DNA from: Plantago ovata
Taxonomy: Eukaryota > Streptophyta > Magnoliopsida > Lamiales > Plantaginaceae
Assembly: GCA_028274465.1 (NCBI GenBank)
Contig: CM051458.1
Span: 34,732,692 to 34,796,691, forward strand
Length of the DNA stretch: 64,000 bases
Direction of reading: 5' to 3'
Part shown: positions 24,144-33,955 of the stretch, piece by piece
How the letters are laid out: every line of letters begins with the position of its first letter
How positions within the stretch are numbered: the stretch's first letter is position 1
Position numbers and translations under genes: made by a program
The notes under the pieces: model-generated
What the model was told of the DNA's origin: nothing
Databases searched by the model: none
Seen by the model: the letters and a program-made list of their open reading frames with translations, nothing else

Positions 24144-25314
24144 GGGGCTATTACATTTGGTACCCCTGCTATTTTCCGTTATTACAAATTAACCCACCTA
24201 TATTTTTATTACGTAAACTTCCCTTGCTAGCTATAGAAACCTAATTACAGATTAACCCACGACTTTGGCTTTCGGCGCTCTAAGCCTTGGAAATGACATT
24301 TTCTCCCCTACCGGAATTTCTGATTTTTAAATCATCCAAACAACATGAAGTTTCATTTATTACACATTTGCCCAAAATGTTTTAATTTTTACAATATTGA
24401 CACACAATATTTAGAAATTAGCCCACATAATTTAAGTATAATTCAAAATAGTTTATAAAATTATTTTAAAACAAACCCTACAAAAATTAAATTTCAAAAT
24501 CAGTCCTAAAGTATTCCTTCCTTTTTAATCTAGCCCCCAAATTTTTTGAAAAACCTCAAACAAGTCCATGTAACAATGGAGGATTTCCAAAACTCGAAGA
24601 ATCAATCCCACATCTAATCTAAGGTTCAAAACTATGTTCCGAACATCATTCTCCAATCATCCACAAATTAAAACATCAATGAATCCGTTCAAAAGGGATG
24701 AAGCAATTTTATTTTTTTTTTTTTTTTTGGATTCGGTCATGATCGCCCTTGAGCATTTGTTGCTCAATTCGATCCGTTCAACATCCTATGTTGTTCTCCA
24801 TGTTTCCACGAATCTATGGCACCCATATTTGATTTAGTTTGAATGAAGAACACAAAGTTTGGAAGAAACCCATCAATGGAGCTTGATTCAAGCTCCATGA
24901 ACCCTAAATCAAACTTCATCAACGAATCTCTAAACTCGAATTTGATGGGTCCAATATAAATAGGGATAAAAGTGGAGAAGATTGATATATAGAACCCCTT
25001 GGAAGATGAATAAACGTGAAAGATCTCAAAGCTCCTTCATCCTCATCAATGGCGGATGAATAGTACCCGCAGGTACTATTCATCATCTTCCTCAAAAAAT
25101 TTCCTCAAATCAGAAAAATAAAAGAGCTTAAGGGAAAAAAAAAGAAAAAAAAAATAAAGGGGGTTAATGGCATGTTTGGTTGTACAGTTTTGAAGAGAGA
25201 GAGTTTGCCGGAGTCAACACCGGGCGGTCACCTGGGTTAAAATGTAATTTTTCGAGATAGTTGGACTAGGATAAAAAGTGAGTGTTTAGTGGGGGTACCA
25301 AATGTAATTATGTC
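24144..25314. mobile_element. Non-autonomous Mutator-like element (1.17 kb)
   Basis: Terminal inverted repeats (GGGGCTATTACATTTGGTAC at the left; the right end reads GTACCAAATGTAATTATGTC) share ATTACATTTGGTACCCC. A 9-bp TTATTTATA duplication flanks it. No transposase is visible; the longest frame (24,634-24,837, 67 codons) is unrecognised and runs through a T tract. A perfect 13-bp hairpin lies at 25,055-25,084. It could be a MULE-type MITE. Confidence 0.83.
25055..25084. repeat. Perfect 13-bp hairpin inside the Mutator-like element
   Basis: The arm GATGAATAGTACC and its exact complement are separated by CGCA. Confidence 0.85.
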
Positions 25315-25323
25315 TTATTTATA
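25315..25323. repeat. 9-bp target duplication, right (TTATTTATA)
   Basis: Right partner of 24,135-24,143. Confidence 0.85.
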
Positions 25324-25483
25324 TTTATAATCCCTTTTTATATATGTTATGGATAGTTAATGGTTAATAATCATAAATCTTGGTAACTCGTATGGCGATA
25401 TTTGATGGTTAAGATCTTCTTATAACGATGATCTAGTGCGAAAATTTAAAAACGTTTCCACACACCGATCCGTATGGCCAACA

Positions 25484-26188
25484 CTTTTGTCCTCCAATTA
25501 CGGAGTTAGTGAATCTTGTATGTCACAAACATCCCGTCTACACATAATCAAATAAGCTAAGAAAACAGGACTGGAGACACACGGTGATGACCACTCCCCT
25601 TACACTTATAGGTTACCATAATTATGCGCATTAGTTTGTTCATGTGATAACCAGTTACGATCTGTCACTTCATGATCATCGGCGACGATACTAACTTGAA
25701 CTAACTCAACTAACCAAACTTAACGACAATTGTAGTGACTTATTCGCTTCTCATCATGTCCAGGTCTCATATGATTCCCCGAACCATATGAAGTGGTTCC
25801 TACATGATCTTGCTCGATCAGTCAGCCTGGATAATCCAACCCCACATAGGTGATACCATCACCGAGGTATAGAATCCCAACAAAGCAACTTTAGCTCCTC
25901 ATGTCCCAATCCTAAAGACATGATCGTTGCTGACCAATTCTACATACAACTACCATGTAAAGTCTTATCCTATCGTATCCAATCACACATATATACCAGA
26001 CTTATGGTTACCAAGATGCATGTCCGAATTTACAAATAATTGTTTAAGTACTTGTAACAATGAAGAATGTAAACAAGCCAAGCAAGGAATTCGTAATTAC
26101 TTAATTCGTATTAATTCAGATAACCAAAACGATTTTATTAAAATTCATTAAGGCGAACTATTGCTCGACGGGCACAACTCTACCAACA
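25484..26188 (-). repeat. Family D LTR, minus copy, first part
   Basis: It is the reverse complement of 21,282-21,985, starting TGTTGGTAGAG at 26,188 on the minus strand. The D solo LTR splits it from 20,906-21,281. Confidence 0.82.
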
Positions 26189-26640
26189 TGCACATCATTC
26201 GTGAAATTTAAAGTCTACACGAGTTCCATGTTAGAAGAGCATCAAAATGACACCAAGATCGCATGAAATAATTGGTGGAGAATCGTCCAAGTTCCACAAA
26301 TGCTCCGTCAATGGTGAATTCGAGAACTGGAGAGGGAAGAAGAGAAAATGGGGAAGAAGAAGATGGTCTCGTCTATGTATAAGAGGTTCAGCGACGAAAT
26401 ATATCCGTCGCTAAATAGCGACGAATCTGTACCACATAGCGACAGTTTACTTATCTGTCTCTATATTTATATTATTTAATTTTCTTTCTTTATTTTTAAA
26501 CTGGGATGGTCAACAAACAAAGCTAGGGAATCGCCTCCCATCACTAAATAGAGACGGATTCATACACAGTCGCTATAGTTCGTCGCCATGTGGTAGCAAT
26601 TCATTGCTATTTGGCGAGGAAATAATTCATCGCTAAAACC
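26189..26640. other. Region with CACTA-like subterminal motifs
   Basis: There is no gene. From about 26,390 to 26,640 short blocks such as AGCGACGAA, CCGTCGCTA, TAGCGACG and GTCGCTATAG recur on both strands, including an inverted pair AGCGACG...CGTCGCT near 26,391-26,413. This resembles the subterminal repeats of CACTA transposons, but I do not see the CACTA terminus or a 3-bp target duplication. Confidence 0.4.
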
Positions 26641-26840
26641 CTCTTTGTTCCAGGGAATTCTTGAAATGATATACGAATTATACACTCTTTACAATAATCA
26701 CCACATTCGACATTCTTTTTCACATCAGTAGTTACATGCATAGAATCCAAAAGTTTAATAAGAAAAATGTTCTTTGATTGGGAAAACTTCATAGAAATAA
26801 AGGAATAGGAAGCACCAAAATCAAAATAACAGGTGTGCAT
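26607..26840 (-). pseudogene. Ty3/gypsy aspartic protease fragment
   Basis: The 77-codon minus frame opens YFDFGASYSFIS, which matches the retropepsin motif LFDSGASHSFIS of chromovirus-type gypsy polyproteins, with the catalytic DSG changed to DFG. The rest (VECGDYCKECIIRIS) has no clear counterpart I can name. Neighbouring gag or RT sequence is not visible, so it is an isolated relic. Confidence 0.6.
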
Positions 26841-27061
26841 CTACAAATTTAATTGGAGGGGTATTTGTAACGACGTCATCTCTAGCATTAGCATCCCCTT
26901 TGAGTAATAGCAAAAACCCTTCCATTTATAATATAGGAATGTTAAGTTCCGTCCAAATTTTACTAGGTACGGTCCAACTTTTTGCACTTTTTTGTCATAT
27001 TGCAAAAAATCCTTAAATTTGAAAAATATGAAATTGACCCAATTCTTTTTTATTAACATGG

Positions 27062-27170
27062 AAAAAAAACAAAACATTGTGAATACACTCAACATTGAAT
27101 ACACTTTATCTAACACATTAAATACACTTCAACTAACACATTGAATACAATTAAACTAACACTACTAAAA
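27062..27170. repeat. Degenerate tandem repeat, about 23 bp
   Basis: Variants of AACACATTGAATACACTTCAA occur about four times, directly upstream of the LINE ORF1. It may be part of the LINE 5' untranslated region. Confidence 0.55.
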
Positions 27171-27206
27171 GACACTTCAACAAACAATTGGTTCAAAAGA
27201 GAAAAG

Positions 27207-28610
27207 ATGCCTCCTAAGAAAGACAACCCTACGGAGCCGCCATGCCCCCGTGGCCGTCTGCCTAGAAAGGATACACAGGTGGTGGTGCCGGCCGGTGGGG
27301 ATGGGATATCGCAGCCACATGAGGCAGAACAGATGGAAATGGTGCAGATTAATCGAGCGGAAAAAGTTTTGGAGCCGGTGTTGGAGAACCCGCCAACTCT
27401 GGACTAGAATACAACGTTGGATGATATTGTTCAGGAGGTTATTAATGTTGAAGGGAACCCTATTTCGGATGCAGGGGATAATTCTCAGAGTCACCAAACG
27501 CAAAAACCTTGGGTGGATGCGTTAACTGGGAATCGTCTACTGGACAGAGGTTTGGCGATTAGATACATTCCACCTACTATAGAACACGAGAGGGTTGTGG
27601 TAATGATTGAGGATGAGGATATAGAATCAGAACTAAAATTTTGGGAGAATGCTTTGATTATGTATGTTGCTGATGACTACCTCACCATGAATGCTGTGAA
27701 AACTTTTATGGAGAAAGTCTGGAATTTTGTGGGATTGCCTTCGTTATTCTATAATGATGAGGGTTATTTTCTCATTCGGTTTCACACCAAAACGGACAAA
27801 GATATGGTGTTGAGGAAGGGGCCTTATACAATTTTTGATAGACCGATGTTTCTGCGTCCCTGGGAGAGGAATTTTCATCTTACCGAGAATCTATTATAGT
27901 CGATGCCTATGTGGGTAACATTCCCTCAACTGCCAAATTATCTATGGGGGGAAGAGAGTCTTAGCAAGATTGCTAGTACCATTGGTAAATCCCTACTCAC
28001 TGATGAATGTACGGCGCATAAATTGCGAGTCTCATATGCGCGTATGTTTATTGAAGTTGATATCACGCAACCGGTGCCAGAGAGTATACTTATACGGGAT
28101 AGGCAGGGTAATGAAATTGAACAACATATCCAATATGAATGGAAGCCAAGTTTTTTCCAGAAGTGCCAAAAAACAGGGCATGATTGTGCTCGAAAGCCTA
28201 ATACTGTGTGTCCTAAGACTACTGCCAAACAAGGTGGAAAGAAGTGGGTGACTACGGGGAAGCACGTGAATGACAATACGGTAGGGAATGGGAAGTCGAT
28301 GCCGAAGGATAAACAAACCGTTCCTGATGCTTCTACATCTCAGTCACTTATGGTGGGCGCTAGCTCTGATACACAGGGGGGACAGATCCTGCAGTCAGAT
28401 GTAGTAGTTCATACGCAGCCTGCTACAGGTTCTGGCATAGCGGTGGTTCAGCAGGGCCCTTTGGCGTCTGTGCCTAGTTCTATACAGCCACGGCCTGGCC
28501 CTGTAGATGGAGGCACGGTCGTGCAGCCACAACCCCAGTTTGTAGAAAAAGGGTGGACGGAGGTCAGGAGACGGTCCAGTAGATCTCCTAGCAAAAGTCC
28601 CCCTCGTTAA
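27207..28610 (+). pseudogene. LINE ORF1 (DUF4283-type RNA-binding protein)
   Basis: A single frame from ATG 27,207 (MPPKKDNPTEPP) runs to TAA 28,608-28,610 with two in-frame TAG codons (27,405 and 27,897). The middle matches the DUF4283 domain of plant L1 ORF1 (GYFLIRFHTKTDKDMVLRKG, then MFLRPWERNF). It is followed by the zf-CCHC_4 region YEWKPSFFQKCQKTGHDC, where the first zinc-binding Cys is missing (FFQKC). The C-terminus is Pro/Gln-rich and ends in a basic Ser/Arg stretch. ORF1 proteins package the LINE RNA; this copy is disabled. Confidence 0.85.
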
Positions 28611-28705
28611 ATTGCTAAAGTATCTACTGTGAAGGATAAGAATGTGAATGGTTTTGCCTTACTAAGTTATGGAGATGGACTTAGTAAGGAACAATCCCAT
28701 TCCCC

Positions 28706-31700
28706 ATGATTGTCTGGAATGTGAGGGGGCTCAACAAGGCGGCAAAAAATAAGGAGATTGGCTCCCGTCTCAGTGATATAATATTTCTACAGCCGGCCTT
28801 TTGGAAACGCGAGTTAAACAACAGAATGCTATCAAGGTTAGGAGAAATCTTGGCCAGCGGTGGTATTTTTTGGATAATTATAGCTATCATGATAACGGGC
28901 GTATCTGGATTCTCTGGGACCGTGGCAAAGTGCGAGTGCAAGAAATCCGCTCCTCTGATCAGTTCATCCATTGCCATATGTGGGATTCCAATGGCCTGGA
29001 CAAAGGTATGATTACTTTTATCTATGCACATAATCAGCTAGAGAATCGAAGAGTGTTATGGCATGACTTGCATGATTTAGCTCAATCGGTTACTGGACCC
29101 TGGATGTGTATTGGGGATTTTAATAATGTGTTGGGGTGTAATGATCGCGAAGGTGGTAATATGGTGCATGTGCATGAATATATAGATCTCACAAATATGA
29201 TAGATACCGTGGGGCTTTCTGCGGTTGACATGCATGGTGGCCCTTTCACGTGGTCTAATGGCACAGTTTACTCGAGAATTGATCATGCTATTGCGAATAC
29301 TCAATGGTTTCATGCTAATTCTGTGATTAATATTCTTAATCCTGGGTTGTCCGACCATTCACCGTTGCGCATTAATCGGCTACTGGTTAATATACCCACA
29401 CTTAGCTGCTTTCGGTTCATAAATTGCCTTGCTGACTTACCTGACTTTCACCGCACAACACAAGTAGGATGGAGTCGACAAGGAAGGGGTTCTGTACAGA
29501 TGCAAGTTTGGAAGAAACTTCGCTCCGTTCAAATTGCTCTTCGTGGTATGACACGTAGAACTATTAATTTACCACCTAAAATCGCACAGGAACGTGCACA
29601 ATTGGATTCGTCCCAAGCTCTTCTGCGGCTAGACAAGCATAATGTTGATCGGTTGGCTCAGGTGAAGAGAGATGTTCTTGAGCTTGAAAAATGGTTAAAT
29701 ATTGAGGAGAAAGTGATGCAACGGAAATAAAAAATTGATTGGCTCAAGCTGGGTGATGAAAATACGGCTTATTTTCACGCATCAGTTAGAGACAAAAACT
29801 GATCTGCGGGGATCCATAATCTGCTGACATCTGATGGTCGAGAAGATTATACACATGCCGAATTGGAAGAGGAAATTCTGAATTTCTATGAAAAGATGGT
29901 TGGTACTGCGGCTCTCAGTATGGAAGCGGTGAATATTGAATTTCTTAGGGCTGGGCCGCAACTCACTCGGCAAAGTAGGGAAGATCTGGTTGCTGATATC
30001 ACTGAAAAAGAAATCGTAGATGCTCTAAATGGCATTGGTGACTGTAAAGCTCCTGGGGTGGATGGTTTTACTGCAAAAGTTTTCAAAGCAACCTGGAGCT
30101 ATATAAAGAATGATGTGGTGGTTGTGATATATGAATTCTTTCAACATGGCATGCTCTATCCGGCTTGGAATTGTACTTTAGTTACTCTAATTCCAAAAAC
30201 AGCAAGCGCGAACACTATGAAGGCGATGAGACCAATTTCTTGCTGCACAACCCTCTATAAGATCGTCTATAAGATTATCACTAATCGCTTGGGGAAGTTC
30301 ATTAATGAGGTAGTGGATGATAGCCAATCTTCTTTCCTACCGGGAAAGAATATTCAAGACGACATCTTATGGCACAAGAGTTGGTAAAGGGCTACAATCG
30401 TAGAGGCATCTCACCACGGTGCATGGTGCAGATGGACATTCAAAAAGCTTATGATACTGTAGAATGGTGCGCCCTTAAAGGGATAATGAAGGAGTTGGGA
30501 TTCCCTACCAGATTTGTCAAGTGGGTGATGCTTTGTGTCACCACTGTATCATACCGATACTCCATCAACGGAACTCCTTCTCGGCTCCTCAAAGCTAGAA
30601 GAGGATTACGACAAGGTGACCCAATGTCGCCTCTACTATTTGTCTTGGTTATGGAATACCTTCACCGATGTCTCCAACAACTTGCATACAAGCCTGATTT
30701 CAACTTCCATCCTAAGTGTGAGAGGCTGAAAATTATCAACCTGTGCTTTGCTGATGACTTAATGGTGTTTATGAGAGGTGATACTATTTCTGTTGATCTT
30801 TTCATGCATCAATTTGAGCTATTTTCTAGATCTACTGGTCTGGTGGTCAATAATGACAAGTGCAAGGTTTACTTTAGTGGGGTGTGTGTAACCGATCGAC
30901 CAATACCCCTAACCGTACTGGCTTCTCGTGTGGATCTTTCCCGCTGCGCTACTTGGGGGTGCCGCTAACCTCTAGGAAACTCACTATAACTATGTGCCAA
31001 CCTCTGCTGGATAAGATATTAAGTCGAATCAGACACTGAACGTCCAAGCTCCTCAGCTATGCAGGACGACTTCAGTTAATTAATAGTGTTTTATTCTCCA
31101 TCACCAACTACTGGCTGCAGGTATTTCCACTACCTAAGCAGGTGTTACATCACATTGAAAGTATTTGTAGGATATACCTTTGGAGTGGAAAGGAAAATCA
31201 ATCAAGGAAAGCGCTGGTAGCCTGGGAGCAAGTGTGTTCACCTCGAAAGTGTGGTGGCCTGAATGTGATAGCCCTCAAGGAATGGAACCAAGCACTTATG
31301 GCAAAGTTGCTTTGGAATATACAAAACAAAACAGATAAATTATGGATCCGTTGGGTTTATAGCTATTACATCAAGGATTCCTCGGTTGAGACCTATATGC
31401 CATCGGGAGGCTGCTCTTGGATTATAAAAAATATCTTCAAATGTCGCGACTTGGTGAATGGCCTAACGGCGTGGGAGGATTGTATAGCTAAGGGTAGATA
31501 TGTGGTGAAGATGATTTATGAAGAACTCCGGGGAACTAACACTCCGATCTTTTGGAAGGCCCTGGTACTTGGTAATATGGCTCGACCCCGTGCCACGTTT
31601 GTGATGTGGCTGGCCTTTAGGAAACGCTTGGCCACTAAGGACAGATTGAACCGCTTTGGGATGCAAACCGATGGGTGTTGTGTGTTTTGTGGAGAACCGT

Positions 31701-32038
31701 AGGCAATCGAGCATATATTTTTCCAGTGTGCGCACACTCTGGGGATTCTACGTAGAGTACTGGATTGGCTGCACTTGCCGATCCAATGGAATAGCTGGGA
31801 TGAGGGACTACAGGATCTGTGCAGGCGAGTAAAAGGCAGAACCTGGAAGCCCAAAGTACTAAAAGGGCTTGTGGCGGAATGGTTCTACGGCATTTGGCAA
31901 GCAAGGAACGGAAAGATTTTCCAACAACGGGACATGAACACTGCTAACATATATAATTCCATCATACAGCAGGTGGTGCGGCGGAGCACAAACTTCTCGG
32001 AGCTGCAGCAACATCTTCATGAACTTATTTTTGATTGA
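28706..32038 (+). pseudogene. LINE ORF2 (endonuclease / reverse transcriptase)
   Basis: The apurinic endonuclease domain starts MIVWNVRGLNKAAKNKE, shifts frame near 28,780, and continues ETRVKQQN, WMCIGDFNNV, LSDHSPL. RT begins after stops at 29,728 and 29,800: DCKAPGVDGFTAKVFK, LIPKT, MRPISCC, then a frameshift near 30,370, QMDIQKAYDTVEW, RRGLRQGDPMSPLLF and FADDLMVF, with the catalytic Asp pair kept. Stops or shifts near 30,966 and 31,036 precede the zf-RVT region (KALVLGNMARPRATFVMWLA, CCVFCGEP, stop 31,700, then AIEHIFFQC). About 1,100 codons match the usual length. Confidence 0.88.
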
Positions 32039-32157
32039 TAAGTAGGATGCTTTGTGTTTATTTGCTTTGGTTTTTACTTGGTGACTTGGTTGTCCAGGAC
32101 GATTTGTCGGCCTTTGTTTTGTAACGCTTTTGGAAGTAATGAAATTGTTCACAGTTC

Positions 32158-32174
32158 AAAAAAAAAAAAAAAAT
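32158..32174 (+). repeat. Poly-A tail of the LINE
   Basis: A run of A follows the 3' untranslated region and marks the 3' end of the retroposon. Confidence 0.85.
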
Positions 32175-32379
32175 TCTTCACTTCCCAAGACTAGAAATAC
32201 AGTTCAACATGTGGTTCGATGATGATCACTACAACCACGAACACTTGCAATATAATAAATTTACTTTCTTTTATTTTAAAATTTCGATGCTTAATTATTT
32301 TAATTCATATCAAAATTACAATAATTTATCTGAAAATTAAAAACAAAAAAAGAAGGGAATTTGGCGCGAATTTGAATGT

Positions 32380-32460
32380 GGCTCTCAGATCTGGGTGTCA
32401 AAATCATGAACTGGCGCCAGTTCATGGTTCTTCTGGCCCTCAGATCTGAGCGCCAGAATT
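32380..32460. repeat. Palindrome-rich segment
   Basis: A perfect 22-bp palindrome with half-site CATGAACTGGC lies at 32,405-32,426. A perfect 12-bp palindrome CTCAGATCTGAG lies at 32,439-32,450, and CTCAGATCTG also occurs at 32,384-32,393. Further CTGGCGC blocks lie near 32,870. Confidence 0.75.
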
Positions 32461-32574
32461 TCCAGGTTCTTTTTTTTGTTTTGTTTTTTGTGTTTGATTT
32501 TTTTAACTTATTATTATTATTCTGACATAAATTCCTAACTTTATTGAAATGTTTTGATTTTGTAGCGTAATCCT

Positions 32575-32935
32575 TACATTGATCCAGATAGATATCCTAC
32601 TCATTCTGATGATGTAGAAGATCCTCCTCGAGAATGTGAGCCAAAATATTATATTCCATATCCAGAATATGATGATGGTGGTGTGTTTGAGACTAGTTGT
32701 GATGGTTATGGTGGTGATGATGACATTGAGTATGAAGATAAGAACCACTTATTTCGTGACATGGGTTCATTTACAAGTAAAGAATATGCAATAGATGCAA
32801 TTAGACAAATTCTATTATGGGAATCTCGATCTGCACAAAATCTATGTGCCAGATCGGGAATCTGGCGCACAACCATGTGCGTCAGAATCGTGGCGCTGAC
32901 GGCCCCCTCCCCAATACTTTCCAGTACCCTTTAAT
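32575..32935 (+). pseudogene. Acidic ORF fragment, possible MuDR N-terminal relic
   Basis: The frame reads NPYIDPDRYPTHSDDVEDPP, acidic YDDGG/YGGDDD stretches, then LFRDMGSFTSKEYAIDAIRQ. That last part resembles the start of the MuDR-type N-terminal domain (consensus roughly G..F.s.ee...Ai). The frame turns implausible after 32,820 and stops at 32,933. Mutator superfamily relic is my best guess; no transposase core is present. Confidence 0.35.
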
Positions 32936-33955
32936 ATAACCCTTTCACAAAATTAACACAATTTGATACTATTCTAATAATATTAGAAAGATTAAATTGG
33001 AATGCTAGATTGATAGGAATCTAATTGTTAGGAATTGAAATTATAAATGAATTAATTGTACTACCTTGATTTGTTAATAGTTCTTTGATTTGTTCTTGTA
33101 ATTTATTAATTGTTGATGAGTGATGAAGCAATTTGATGATGATTGTTGATGAGTGCTGAAGCAATTTGATGATGATTATGTGATGAAGAGGCAAAGAAAA
33201 AGGAATAGGTTTTTAGAAGAATGAAGAAGGAATGTTTGTGAAGGATCGTGAGTTTAGAAGAAGTATATCGTCTGTCTGTGTGTGATATGTGTCTGTTGAC
33301 TGTGAAGTTTACTATGTGTGTGTGACCGTGTGTGTGTTTAATGGAATGGGTTGGGTTGTTGATCGATTGCATTAAATTTTATTTATTTTTTAAACCTTCG
33401 ATGTATTAAGTTACCATCAATATTAACCATGTAATACTTAAATTTAGACATATATATTAACAATATTAAGTTTTTGAGAAAAGGTTTTAATTTTTCAAAA
33501 ATTACTGAAGCTTTGGGCAAGGTTTAGTTTATTAAAGTTATGCTATTATTGCAATATGCCATAAATGTGGATTGTACCTAGTAAAATATGGACGAAAAAT
33601 AACATGTCCCATATATAATATCTATAAGACACATATATCACGCAAATCTATACCCAATCCACAAACCTTCTTTGAAAATTCATTCAATCAATATTCCTTC
33701 CCAGGCATCCTAATCCACCGTGTCGTATGCCTTCACATGAAAGATACCCCTTTCCTTGTGTATCCTCTTACCAACACATGAGCATTGAGTATATTATCTG
33801 AATTACTTTTTCAGGTATAAAGGCAGATTTGCTATCACCAACAACTGTATCAATCCCCTTGCTCAACTTAGCGCATACGACAATGAAATCTAAAGAGATT
33901 ATCGTTCTACATATATGAAATCTAAAGAGATATTGTTTAATTTCCATCAACAAAT
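32936..33955. other. Intergenic, AT-rich; one short tandem repeat
   Basis: I see no gene. A 33-bp unit starting TGTTGATGAGTG is tandemly duplicated at about 33,110-33,175, with a partial third copy. The last 400 bases before 33,955 are the 3' flank of the minus-strand caleosin gene. Confidence 0.6.

Larger units (their letters stand above)
21282..25483 (+). mobile_element. Family D solo LTR, about 3.0 kb plus insertion
   Basis: Termini are TGTTGGTAGAG and GTATGGCCAACA, a perfect 6-bp inverted end (TGTTGG/CCAACA). Five bases on either side (TTTTT / CTTTT) match in four of five positions. It lies inside a minus-strand copy of the same LTR, the two halves of which flank it. No primer site, polypurine tract or coding domain adjoins it, so it looks like a solo LTR. 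Removing the Mutator-type insertion (24,144-25,314) leaves about 3.0 kb, long for an LTR. A TATA box lies at 23,471-23,480. I cannot assign the superfamily. Confidence 0.72.
27207..32174 (+). mobile_element. L1-type LINE, near full length, inactive
   Basis: It contains ORF1 (27,207-28,610), ORF2 (28,706-32,038), a short 3' untranslated region and a poly-A tail (32,158-32,174). I could not find a target duplication: the sequence after the tail (TTCTTCACTTCCC) does not recur upstream. Both ORFs have stops or frameshifts. Confidence 0.88.

Noticed and set aside
21282..26188. Single large TIR transposon of 4.9 kb
   Set aside because: The ends are TG...CA LTR-type and the outer pieces (20,906-21,281 and 25,484-26,188) rebuild one LTR when the inner element is removed.
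28681..29031. Minus-strand ORFs overlapping the LINE
   Set aside because: They are shadows of the plus-strand endonuclease domain, which has clear motifs.
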